From: Salibacter halophilus
GTDB lineage: Bacteria; Bacteroidota; Bacteroidia; Flavobacteriales_G; Salibacteraceae
NCBI RefSeq assembly: GCF_008806325.1
Contig: NZ_WACR01000008.1
Coordinates: forward strand, 124,001-188,000
Direction: 5' to 3'
DNA: 64,000 nt
Position 1 is the first letter of the stretch, and the number at the start of each line of letters is the position of its first letter. Shown in pieces: positions 37,274 to 44,696 of this stretch. The notes beneath the pieces are model-generated. The model saw only the letters and a list, made by a program, of their open reading frames with translations, was not told the origin of the DNA and searched no databases. The position numbers and the translations under genes are program-made.

Positions 37274-37786
37274 ATGAAAAAGAAAAAAACACCTTCAGAT
37301 TCTAAAACGGTTTCAACTCATATCGTTTTACCTAACGACACGAATACACTTGGTAATTTAATGGGAGGAAAGCTACTCCACTGGATGGATGCCGCTGCAG
37401 CTGTTTGTGCTCACCGCCATGCTGAGCGTGTTGTTGTGACAGCTTCAGTGAATCATGTGGCATTTAACCACGCCATTAAAGTTGGTGATTTTGTTACTCT
37501 TGAAGCAAAAGTTGCCAGGGCGTTTACGTCATCGATGGAAATATACATCGATGTAATGGTAGATGACCACAAAACCAACGATCGCAAAAAATGCCAGGAA
37601 GCGATTTATACGTTCGTTGCAGTTGACCAGTACGGAAATACAATTGATGTTCCACAGCTCAAACCCGAAACAGAGGAAGAGAAAAGCCGATTTGACGATG
37701 CACTCAAGCGCAAACAACTTGCCTTACTACTTGCTGGAAAAATAAAACCTGATGCTGCAACTGAAATAAAAGCTTTGTTTGAGTGA
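37274..37786 (+). CDS. Acyl-CoA thioesterase, hot-dog fold
   Basis: 170 residues from the ATG at 37274; the TTG at 37199 would add 25 residues of unrelated hydrophobic sequence. The motif DTNTLGNLMGGKLLHWMDAAAAVCAHRHA (start residues ~20) with the Asn and Asp is typical of the YciA/BACH-type acyl-CoA thioesterases. VTASVNHVAFNHAIKVGD follows. It hydrolyses acyl-CoA to free acid and CoA; chain specificity unknown. It is the last core gene before the accessory island. Confidence 0.9.
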   Translation: MKKKKTPSDSKTVSTHIVLPNDTNTLGNLMGGKLLHWMDAAAAVCAHRHAERVVVTASVNHVAFNHAIKVGDFVTLEAKVARAFTSSMEIYIDVMVDDHKTNDRKKCQEAIYTFVAVDQYGNTIDVPQLKPETEEEKSRFDDALKRKQLALLLAGKIKPDAATEIKALFE

Positions 37787-37821
37787 TGTTGATCTAATTG
37801 TGAGAAGGATGAATGGTGTTT

Positions 37822-38544
37822 CTAGTTTGATACAGAGTCGTCTTCCACAAAACGTATTTCATTGGGAGGTAAATCAAATAAAGCCTTAATCTTTTTAAGA
37901 GATTCAGCATCTGCTTTTTCTATTCCTTTTGCTCTGTTTATAAGACTATCTAATACAAGAGCTTCTTCATAAGTCAAGTAGTCTTTTGTTGAAATATTTA
38001 GAGAGATGGTGTAAAAATTTGTATTAAATAATTCTGTTTGATTACTTTTATATAGCCTTTCCAATAAGACCTCATGCGCATAATACTCTAAAGGTGTTAT
38101 ATCTTTTATGATTATTCTTACTATATCTGGATATAATATAAATGATTCAGGTATGTCACTAAAGCCCTCTTTTTTTTGAATAGTTACAGATATTTCATTT
38201 TCTTCCTTTCTATTAAGAAGAAGTTTTAATTTGTACTCATTATTAGTGTTAACTAGTTTTCTTGTTATACTATTTTTATCAAGTTCAAATGAAGTAACTT
38301 CAAGTACACTATTAGACCAGTTCCTATTATAGAAATCGTAGGGTAGGTAAAACACCAACTCTGGAATATTTTTGGCCGAGTCATATTTTATGCTGTCAGC
38401 TATTTCACTTAGAGTTATGTGCTTTTTGATTTTTGGTTCAATACTGACTTGCTTCTCAGGTTTGTGTTTGCAATTGCTCAATACTAATACTAATGCAATC
38501 AATACAGCAAGAGGTCTCCATGTATTATTGACATGGCGTTTCAT
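37822..38544 (-). CDS. Hypothetical lipoprotein
   Basis: 240 residues, not recognised. An N-terminal hydrophobic segment ends at VLVLSNC, a good lipobox with Cys at about 25. The mature part is charged with no domain I can name. A+T-rich codons compared with the core genes. Reads toward the thioesterase gene; separated by 27 bp from the next upstream minus-strand gene, so the two may be co-transcribed. First gene of the accessory island. Confidence 0.6.
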   Translation of the reverse strand: MKRHVNNTWRPLAVLIALVLVLSNCKHKPEKQVSIEPKIKKHITLSEIADSIKYDSAKNIPELVFYLPYDFYNRNWSNSVLEVTSFELDKNSITRKLVNTNNEYKLKLLLNRKEENEISVTIQKKEGFSDIPESFILYPDIVRIIIKDITPLEYYAHEVLLERLYKSNQTELFNTNFYTISLNISTKDYLTYEEALVLDSLINRAKGIEKADAESLKKIKALFDLPPNEIRFVEDDSVSN

Positions 38545-38571
38545 ATTTTATACTTGTTAGTAACTGATCTT

Positions 38572-38985
38572 TTATTCCCACCTACCAAAAGGAAAAATAG
38601 TCCATTGGAGTATGCAAGATAGCGTAGTAACAATCAAAATAACTAAAATAGTAGTAAGGTTATATTTCAGTCTTTGATTTTTTGGATAGCTTGAGAATTC
38701 TTCGTGAATCTTCATCCATCTTTTATTTCTAAATGAATACCACATAAGGATAATGACAAGTGGTACAAACGGAATGGCCATCCAGTATTTACTGTCTAAT
38801 CCCCAGTAGATATCATCAGGTATTAAAAGGAAAAAGACTGGATTTAATACCATGAAGAAAATGTATATCGCTAATAGTACAAGAAGATGTGTAAATGATG
38901 TTTCTTGATAATCCAACGATTTTTTCTTGTGTAGCTTTTTCACGAAAAGGCTAAACCAGTATATGATAGTGTTGAGTATTACCAC
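38572..38985 (-). CDS. Hypothetical membrane protein
   Basis: 137 residues with three to four predicted transmembrane segments (about 1-14, 32-55, 66-84, 110-128). Not recognised. Located 27 bp upstream of the lipoprotein gene on the same strand. Low G+C. Confidence 0.55.
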   Translation of the reverse strand: MVILNTIIYWFSLFVKKLHKKKSLDYQETSFTHLLVLLAIYIFFMVLNPVFFLLIPDDIYWGLDSKYWMAIPFVPLVIILMWYSFRNKRWMKIHEEFSSYPKNQRLKYNLTTILVILIVTTLSCILQWTIFPFGRWE

Positions 38986-39115
38986 AAAAAATAATTTACA
39001 GGAACAGCTAAAGTACTGAAAAGTGTTGGTTTACAGATATAGTCTGTAAGGTACATAGTTGTACGTATCATCCTGCCTGTTTCCCGAGTTGGGAGAGTAT
39101 GTGGTTGTTAATCCT

Positions 39116-39138
39116 GAAAGTGCAAATTGAAACATGAA
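39116..39138 (-). repeat. Partial copy (D) of the island repeat
   Basis: AAAGTGCAAATTGAAACATGAAC matches the right-hand end of copies A and B (AAAAGTGCAAATTGAAACATGACC). The rest of the repeat is not recognisable here, though GTGGTTGTTAAT just before it resembles the hairpin foot. The gap 38986-39176 has no gene. Confidence 0.5.
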
Positions 39139-39176
39139 CTACGTTTATTAGTAAATGATAATTTTTAATTCGATTG

Positions 39177-39737
39177 TTAATCATTTCCTACAATCCCTAG
39201 TTCTGATATCGGAATAATATCATCAGAATACCCACTAGTAAAGCCGATTGTTCTTCTCTTTTTTATATCGAAGACAAAACTATCTCCATGGTTTGCTCCC
39301 GTTACATTAAAATAAGCATAATCACTTGAGTAATGTCCGAAGACACAATATCGGTGGTCCTCTTCCATGATAATTGGATAATAATACTTATTACCAACAT
39401 TTATGAATCTATTAGTGTTATTTGCAAGGTATCTACTATAATTATTTATACTTCCACTTTCATCAAATACCTTTTGGCTTGTTGAAAATTCAGATAAAAT
39501 AATATAGTAAAACTCACTGTCTTCAGTTGTTTTTCTCATTAGATCGAGATACTTGTTATCCAAATTTTCAAGATTATTACAGTATTCTAATAACACGCTG
39601 TCAAGTATAGGGTCAAACTGCATGTCAATAACATTTTCGTTTTTAATATCTTTAACAAGTCTTATTTGAGCTTTAATGGAGCTGAATGCAACTGTTAAAA
39701 GAAGTAAAAAAATAATTTTTTTCATTTTAGTAGTCAT
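39177..39737 (-). CDS. Hypothetical secreted protein
   Basis: 186 residues from the ATG at 39737, or 182 from 39725; an ATG at 39776 would run into repeat copy A and is rejected. Signal peptide KKIIFLLLLTVAFSSIKAQ. The mature protein has no known domain. It is followed and preceded by copies of the island repeat, like the next two genes. Confidence 0.55.
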   Translation of the reverse strand: MTTKMKKIIFLLLLTVAFSSIKAQIRLVKDIKNENVIDMQFDPILDSVLLEYCNNLENLDNKYLDLMRKTTEDSEFYYIILSEFSTSQKVFDESGSINNYSRYLANNTNRFINVGNKYYYPIIMEEDHRYCVFGHYSSDYAYFNVTGANHGDSFVFDIKKRRTIGFTSGYSDDIIPISELGIVGND

Positions 39738-39768
39738 TTTTGAATGAAGAGAGAGTGTAGTGTTCACT

Positions 39769-39982
39769 GCTCCCACGGGAATTGATTGCGTGGTTGTGTC
39801 TATACGCTTACAAGCTAAAACTACAAATTTTAGGCTATTAATTCTCTATCACACGTTATAGCTTAGCGAATCCTGCGGTATAGGGGGTAATTAAACTATT
39901 TTAATAAGCCTTGCTTTTTTTCGCTTCTGTCCATCAGTTTTTAAAGTGGAAAGAACTTAAAAGTGCAAATTGAAACATGACC
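39769..39982 (-). repeat. Structured island repeat, copy A
   Basis: About 214 bp, closely similar to copy B at 40252-40470. Conserved blocks: hairpin 1, CCACG (39773-39777) with CGTGG (39789-39793); hairpin 2 within AAGCTAAAACTACAAA and TTTTAGGCTATTA (about 39809-39840); GTTATAG; AAGCCTTGCTTT; TTCGCTTCTGTCCATCAG; and GCAAATTGAAACATGACC at the right end. It lies between the small membrane protein gene and the secreted protein gene, both on the minus strand. Confidence 0.8.
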
Positions 39983-39989
39983 ATTGTTA

Positions 39990-40199
39990 CTAATTGAGCT
40001 TATATATTACATAAGCAATACACATTATGAGGGAAAACCCAATTAAAAAATTTAATAATGATTGACTTCTGTATTTCTTTATTAATTTTTCTTGTTTGGA
40101 ACTACTAGAGTCACGAAATAGTAGTTTACTGACAATTATTCTAAGTTCTAAACCGATCCAACTAAATAAAAGAGTTATTTCATGTCCTAGCCACAGCAT
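39990..40199 (-). CDS. Small hypothetical membrane protein
   Basis: 69 residues with hydrophobic segments at ~4-24 and ~48-66 flanking a charged middle (RDSSSSKQEKLIKKYRSQS). Not recognised. It occupies exactly the space between repeat copies A and B, which is the main reason to regard it as a gene. Confidence 0.45.
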   Translation of the reverse strand: MLWLGHEITLLFSWIGLELRIIVSKLLFRDSSSSKQEKLIKKYRSQSLLNFLIGFSLIMCIAYVIYKLN

Positions 40200-40251
40200 A
40201 GTTAGTTTTTATTTCTGATCAAGTGATTTTGTTTTAAAAACATTATACCCA

Positions 40252-40470
40252 GCTCCCGCGCAACTCCATCGCGTGGTTGTTTCAAGCTTTTTTCTACTGT
40301 CAAGCTAAAACTACAAATTTTAGGCTATTAGTCTCAGTCACATGTTATGCTATTGCGAATCCTGGTGTATTGAGTGAGCTTGAAATATTATAAAGCCTTG
40401 CTCTTTTCGCTTCTGTCTATCAGTTTTTTATAGTTGAAAAAAACCTAAAAGCGCAAATTGAAACATGACC
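40252..40470 (-). repeat. Structured island repeat, copy B
   Basis: About 219 bp. Hairpin 1 is CCGCGC (40256-40261) with GCGTGG (40271-40276); hairpin 2 is formed by AAGCTAAAA and TTTTAGGCTATTA with a single bulged base; then GTTATGC, a variable stretch, AAGCCTTGCTC, CGCTTCTGTCTATCAG and GCAAATTGAAACATGACC. Read in the direction of the genes, it runs from GCATAAC to GTTGCGC over ~100 bp, which is loosely like an integron attC site (RYYYAAC...GTTRRRY, one mismatch in each). Confidence 0.8.
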
Positions 40471-40489
40471 AAAAGGGTTATGTCTTCGT

Positions 40490-41209
40490 TTATTTCCTTA
40501 TTTTGTAAATAAAGCATGGTACTTTATTTTCAAGTTTTTCCAAAATAGCTTTGTCTTCAATGTCTTTTGAAACAGTAATTTTCACCTTACGGAGGTTAGG
40601 CAACTCAAGTAGAGATTTAGGTAAATATGGGATTTTTTGAGCATCAAATTCAATGAATTCAATTTTGTTTAGTTCACTAAACATTTCATCTGTTAGCCAC
40701 AGTTCATTTGAGCCTAAATAGATCAATTTTAAGTTGCTTAGTTTTCCTATTTCATTAGGTAGATCACCTTGTTTAAAGTCAGCTTCAAGACGTAACTCCT
40801 CTAAATTTGATAGACAATGTATTTTATCCGTTACCTGTAGTCTCGAACCAGCATTTGACATTTCAATTAGAATGATATTTTGAAAGCGTGTTATTGAAGC
40901 TGGAATTGAATCATTATCATTTGAAGTTGGGCCTTTTTTAGGTATGTTCGAAATCCAACAGGCAGAATCTATCGTTCTCTGGTGGAGTTCATTTATACTA
41001 ACTGTATCATTGAATTCGACTGAATAAGAGTCTGAATCAGAAAAATAAATTATTTCAAAGCATTCATCACTTGCCAGGTAGGTTTTAATATTTCTATAAA
41101 AATAATTTTCTATAGTGTCGCAGTGTTTAATACTTTGAGAAAATAACAATGGAGAAAAGCTCAAATAACTAACGGTTATAAGGAGCTTTAATATTTTCTC
41201 TGTTTTCAT
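40490..41209 (-). CDS. Secreted leucine-rich-repeat-like protein
   Basis: 239 residues from the ATG at 41209 (other in-frame ATGs at 41215 and 41236). Signal peptide ends near SPLLFSQS. The C-terminal half has LRR units: LSNLEELRLEADF, LPNEIGKLSNLKLIYLGSNEL, LPKSLLELPNLRKVKI (each partly quoted). No T9SS sorting domain. Flanked by repeat copies B and C. A binding role is plausible, partner unknown. Confidence 0.65.
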   Translation of the reverse strand: MKTEKILKLLITVSYLSFSPLLFSQSIKHCDTIENYFYRNIKTYLASDECFEIIYFSDSDSYSVEFNDTVSINELHQRTIDSACWISNIPKKGPTSNDNDSIPASITRFQNIILIEMSNAGSRLQVTDKIHCLSNLEELRLEADFKQGDLPNEIGKLSNLKLIYLGSNELWLTDEMFSELNKIEFIEFDAQKIPYLPKSLLELPNLRKVKITVSKDIEDKAILEKLENKVPCFIYKIRK

Positions 41210-41250
41210 TTCCATTTTTCCAAGCTTTTTTTCCATAGCTATTGCCCCCA

Positions 41251-41370
41251 GCTCCCTCGCAACTCCATCGCGAAGTTGTTTTAAGCTTTTTTTTACTGTT
41301 AAGCTAAAACTACAAATTTTAGGCTATTAATTCTCAATCACATGTTATCCCATTGCGAATCTTGCGATTG
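41251..41370 (-). repeat. Structured island repeat, copy C (left part only)
   Basis: About 120 bp. Hairpin 1 is CCTCGC (41255-41260) with GCGAAG (41270-41275). Hairpin 2 block AAGCTAAAACTACAAATTTTAGGCTATTAATTC (quoted in part in copies A/B) is identical. Then CACATGTTATCC and TTGCGAATCTTGCG. The right-hand part found in A and B (TTCGCTTCTGT..., GCAAATTGAAACATGACC) is absent. Beyond it, 41371-41512 shows no gene. Confidence 0.75.
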
Positions 41371-41512
41371 TAATCTCATTTATCTCAAAAGTAATGATTT
41401 GGGCTCGATAGTTTTAGTTGGAGGGTTGATTGAGGCATATTGATAAATATTCAATTTGTGTACCTTTGGTTATCAGTGTATCGTTCCATAAGTAGTTATT
41501 AGACTGAAAATA

Positions 41513-41731
41513 ATGGATGTGATGAAAAAACAGGTTGTGTTGAGTATTGAGGAAAGTAAGTACAAAAAGTTTCTGTCTCTTTTGGAGACGTTGGATTATG
41601 TTACAATAACTGAGCAACAGGAAATCCCTGATTGGCAGAAAGATGAAGTTAGCAATCGAAAAAAACTCATCAAAAAAGATGTGATGAAAACTCGTCCCTG
41701 GGAAGAGGCTGAAAACGATATTTTCAAGTAG
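41513..41731 (+). CDS. Putative antitoxin of a RelE/ParE-type module
   Basis: 72 residues, acidic/basic mixed, beginning VVLSIEESKYKKFLSLLETLDYV and ending PWEEAENDIFK. It has no clear DNA-binding fold but its size, its position 2 bp before the toxin gene and its C-terminal amphipathic tail fit Bacteroidota antitoxins paired with RelE/ParE toxins. An internal ATG at 41522 is an alternative start. Confidence 0.65.
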   Translation: MDVMKKQVVLSIEESKYKKFLSLLETLDYVTITEQQEIPDWQKDEVSNRKKLIKKDVMKTRPWEEAENDIFK

Positions 41732-41733
41732 GA

Positions 41734-42027
41734 ATGGGTTATCATGTTGCTATTGCAGAGGAAGCTGAAGCCGATATTAGAGAAGCTTTTCTTTGGTATG
41801 AAGATCAAAAAAACGAATTAGGAGATTTATTTCAAGATTACATTTTTAAAGCTGTTAAAAGTGTTAGAATAAACCCTTTAAAGTATCAGGTAAGGTATGA
41901 TGATGTAAGGATTTGTTTTTTGAAAAAATTCCCTTACGGTGTTCATTTTACAGTTACTGAAGATGAAATCCTCATCATTGCTGTATTTCACACATCTTTA
42001 GATCCGCAAAAGAGATATAAAAGATGA
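41734..42027 (+). CDS. RelE/ParE-family toxin
   Basis: 97 residues. EEAEADIREAFLWYEDQKNELGDLFQDYI (helical hairpin, partly quoted), INPLKYQVRYDDVRICFLKKFPYGVHFTV and the final DEILIIAVFHTSLDPQKRY are characteristic of the ParE/RelE fold. Such toxins cleave mRNA at the ribosome or poison gyrase. It forms a two-gene module with the upstream antitoxin, on the plus strand, opposite to the rest of the island. Confidence 0.82.
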   Translation: MGYHVAIAEEAEADIREAFLWYEDQKNELGDLFQDYIFKAVKSVRINPLKYQVRYDDVRICFLKKFPYGVHFTVTEDEILIIAVFHTSLDPQKRYKR

Positions 42028-42050
42028 TTTTTTTATCTTTAATCTTTCTT

Positions 42051-42131
42051 CTACCCCTGCGCTTTCTTCCTCTTCAACTCAAAATTCTGACCGAGGTAAA
42101 CTTTTCTCACCTGTTCATCTTCGTCTGTTAC
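42051..42131 (-). pseudogene. Remnant of the 3' end of an lptB gene
   Basis: On the minus strand this segment encodes [20 protein letters not shown] and then RKKAQG before a TAG stop. That equals the C-terminus of the intact LptB ending at 43947, apart from two or three residues at its upstream edge. The DNA differs at a few silent sites, for example TTTCTCACC against TTTCTTACC. Nothing of LptB is present further upstream. It therefore marks one boundary of the 42132-43946 module. Confidence 0.85.
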
Positions 42132-42172
42132 CCGCCCGGTTGTAGTGGAGTGCATCAATCAAGACAATAGCT

Positions 42173-42853
42173 TTATTTTAATTTAAATGTATTTAGAGGT
42201 GAGAGGTTTTCTTTGTTGTTAGCGAGAATAATAACCATTAATAGCTTCCCTTTCTTGTTAAAGAATGTGACATTAAAATCTTTCTTGTTTCTAGTTTTTA
42301 TCAGAAGTTTTACATCATATTCATCATCGGAAAGAGCAAAGCCATCTGAAATAAAATTTAAATTTAGATAGTCATTACTTCTATTATGTGATTTATATTC
42401 ATTGTCTGGTGGCATGAACAATATTAAGCTGTCAATTATGACATCTTCTTTTTCTGGCTTCATTATAAAATTGATATTATTACTATCAAGGGATAAAGTA
42501 ACGTTAGGATTAATTAAAATATCATCATAATTGTAGTTGTCATAGACTGAAATGTTTGAAACTTTCACCGGAGAGTAGTTTTCCAAGGAAAAGAAATAAA
42601 GGTTACTTTTCTTTTTGGTTTCTAAAATATGTATTTCAGAAATTTTGTTTTTGTAAGAGTTAACTAAGATTAATTCATTAAATAAAGAGTCAGAAAATAG
42701 AGGGTAAGCAGTTTTTAACTTGTTTTTATTGAAATTATTATCTTCTTCAATGTAATATTGATTGATGCCTTCCATCTGATATACACCTACTCCAAAACTT
42801 ATAATAATTATAGAGATGGATATGATTAAAATAACTTTAAGGTATTTATTCAT
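42173..42853 (-). CDS. Hypothetical membrane-anchored protein
   Basis: 226 residues. A strong N-terminal transmembrane or signal-anchor segment (VILIISISIIIISFGVGVY) precedes a soluble part rich in Asn, Asp, Ser and Ile, probably beta-rich. Not recognised. Very A+T-rich. It lies between the two lptB 3' ends, so it belongs to the inserted module. Confidence 0.6.
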   Translation of the reverse strand: MNKYLKVILIISISIIIISFGVGVYQMEGINQYYIEEDNNFNKNKLKTAYPLFSDSLFNELILVNSYKNKISEIHILETKKKSNLYFFSLENYSPVKVSNISVYDNYNYDDILINPNVTLSLDSNNINFIMKPEKEDVIIDSLILFMPPDNEYKSHNRSNDYLNLNFISDGFALSDDEYDVKLLIKTRNKKDFNVTFFNKKGKLLMVIILANNKENLSPLNTFKLK

Positions 42854-42988
42854 AATCTTTACAAGTTAGCCGGGTTAGGTCTTAATATTGGTGATTTAGT
42901 CCAAGGCATAAGAATTAGTACTACATCTCTGGAATCCCTCTTCCCACAATTCAACCACTTGTATAGTATCAAATGCACCTAACTAACC

Positions 42989-43867
42989 TCACTTCAACTT
43001 TCTGTTAACGTATTCCTCATAATCCATTTCGCCTGTAACAACTCGTTTTACGGGAAAAAGGAGTTTGTTGAAATTGAAGAAACGGTCAAAAAATGAACGC
43101 TCTTTACTACGAATCAATCTTCCAGTGTCGCTTGAATAAGCCCAATTTTTAACAAGCTCTCCATTTTTGTATTTGCTAACTCCATTTCGGTGTAAGTATT
43201 TCCCGTCTACTATTTTGCCATTTTTATATATTAAAACTCTATCCAATTCACTATTTCCGTCCAGGCCATATTCAAAAGCAGGGCCATGTTTTTTACCGTT
43301 TTTATAATTATATACGTAAGAAGCTAAAGATATTCTATGCCAGTTAATAGTTGAGTCCCTGAACTGATTTTTGAAGTAGTATTTTTTACTGTAGTACCAT
43401 GTGCAAACTCCTTCAGCTTTGCTAGTATTTGGAGATATCATTATTGAATATTGTAAGGCTTTAAATGTTATGTTCTTTTCAATCTTATATTTATGCGCAA
43501 TGAATTGACCACATGGTTTTCCACTACAGTAGTAACCTGTCATAATTTTAATTGTGTCATAAATAAAATACTCGATTTTACCATGTTTAATTCCTTTATA
43601 ATATTGGCAGATAGTCTTTACTTTTATAGGATTATCATTCCTTTCTTCATCAGATAAGTACCAATCACTTATATAAAATACTTTATTTAAACTTTTTTTA
43701 AATACATAATACTTGAAATTATTTTTCGCATAATCTTGAGTAAGAGGTAGAAATACAGAATCGGGTGTTTCCTCCACTATTCTGAATTCAGTGTTTTGTG
43801 ATAAGATGAAAACAGGCAATGAAGCAAAAAGAAAAAACGATAAAGTGTACTTGATAATTTGAGTCAT
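42989..43867 (-). CDS. Secreted protein with MORN/YwqK-like repeats
   Basis: 292 residues. Signal peptide (FFLFASLPVFILSQ). Two zones resemble MORN or YwqK-type repeats: YYKGIKHGKIEYF (~96-108) with MTGYYCSGKPCGQF, and YNYKNGKKHGPAFEYG (~190-205) with VLIYKNGKIVDGKYLHRNG. In Bacteroidota, such proteins are often annotated as YwqK-family antitoxins or MORN repeat proteins; function is not established here. Part of the module bounded by lptB 3' ends. Confidence 0.65.
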   Translation of the reverse strand: MTQIIKYTLSFFLFASLPVFILSQNTEFRIVEETPDSVFLPLTQDYAKNNFKYYVFKKSLNKVFYISDWYLSDEERNDNPIKVKTICQYYKGIKHGKIEYFIYDTIKIMTGYYCSGKPCGQFIAHKYKIEKNITFKALQYSIMISPNTSKAEGVCTWYYSKKYYFKNQFRDSTINWHRISLASYVYNYKNGKKHGPAFEYGLDGNSELDRVLIYKNGKIVDGKYLHRNGVSKYKNGELVKNWAYSSDTGRLIRSKERSFFDRFFNFNKLLFPVKRVVTGEMDYEEYVNRKLK

Positions 43868-43946
43868 AGAGTTGTAATTGACTCAAATATAGAAATTAGA
43901 AACAACAGTTAGTTCATTGTTCCGTGAGCTGGATTAAGCTAATCAA

Positions 43947-44687
43947 CTACCCCTGCGCCTTCTTTCTCTTCAACTCAAAATTCTGACCGAGGTAAACTTT
44001 TCTTACCTGTTCATCTTCGGCTAGTTCCTCGGCTGTTCCGGCTTTAAGGATGTTGCCTTCAAAGAGGAGGTAAGCGCGCTCGGTAATGGAAAGTGTTTCC
44101 TGCACATTATGGTCGGTGATGAGAATGCCGATGTTGCGATATTTGAGCTGGTAAACGATGGTTTGGATGTCTTCAACGGCAATAGGGTCAACACCCGCAA
44201 AGGGTTCATCTAACAGGATGAATTTTGGATCGACAGCAAGCGCTCTGGCAATTTCTGTCCGCCTGCGTTCACCGCCTGATAATAAATCACCGCGGTTCGT
44301 GCGCACGTGGTTCAGACTAAATTCATCGATCAACGACTCCAGTTTTTCTTCCCGTTCGCGTTTGTTGAGATCTGTCATTTGCAGTACGGCCATGATATTG
44401 TCTTCAACACTCAACTTTCTAAAAACCGAAGCTTCCTGGGGTAAATAACCAATTCCAAGTTTTGATCTCTTGTACATCGGGTATTTGGTGATGTCCTGTT
44501 GATCGAGGTAAACGTTTCCTTCATTGGGTTTTATAAGTCCCACTATCATGTAGAATGAAGTTGTTTTACCTGCTCCGTTAGGACCCAGTAAACCCACAAT
44601 TTCACCTTGATTTACCTCAACAGAAACGCCCTTTACAACAGTTCTGCTCTTGTATTTCTTGACAATATTTTCGGCTCTGAGCTTCAT
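43947..44687 (-). CDS. lptB: LPS export ABC transporter ATP-binding protein LptB
   Basis: 246 residues. Walker [18 protein letters not shown] (~32-48), signature [17 protein letters not shown] (~137-153), Walker [14 protein letters not shown] (~157-169), switch His in LITDHNVQE. The closing [15 protein letters not shown] is an LptB-type tail. Powers extraction of LPS from the inner membrane with LptFG. Starts 9 bp after the DUF5686 gene ends on the same strand. Its 3' end is repeated at 42051. Confidence 0.94.
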   Translation of the reverse strand: MKLRAENIVKKYKSRTVVKGVSVEVNQGEIVGLLGPNGAGKTTSFYMIVGLIKPNEGNVYLDQQDITKYPMYKRSKLGIGYLPQEASVFRKLSVEDNIMAVLQMTDLNKREREEKLESLIDEFSLNHVRTNRGDLLSGGERRRTEIARALAVDPKFILLDEPFAGVDPIAVEDIQTIVYQLKYRNIGILITDHNVQETLSITERAYLLFEGNILKAGTAEELAEDEQVRKVYLGQNFELKRKKAQG

Positions 44688-44696
44688 GCTATTTCC

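Noticed and set aside
39116-41370. CRISPR array
   Set aside because: Repeats are ~215 bp and separated by genes, not short repeats with spacers; no cas genes.
42051-42131. Functional small gene from the lptB-like segment
   Set aside because: It has only the last ~26 codons of lptB and no start codon in frame.
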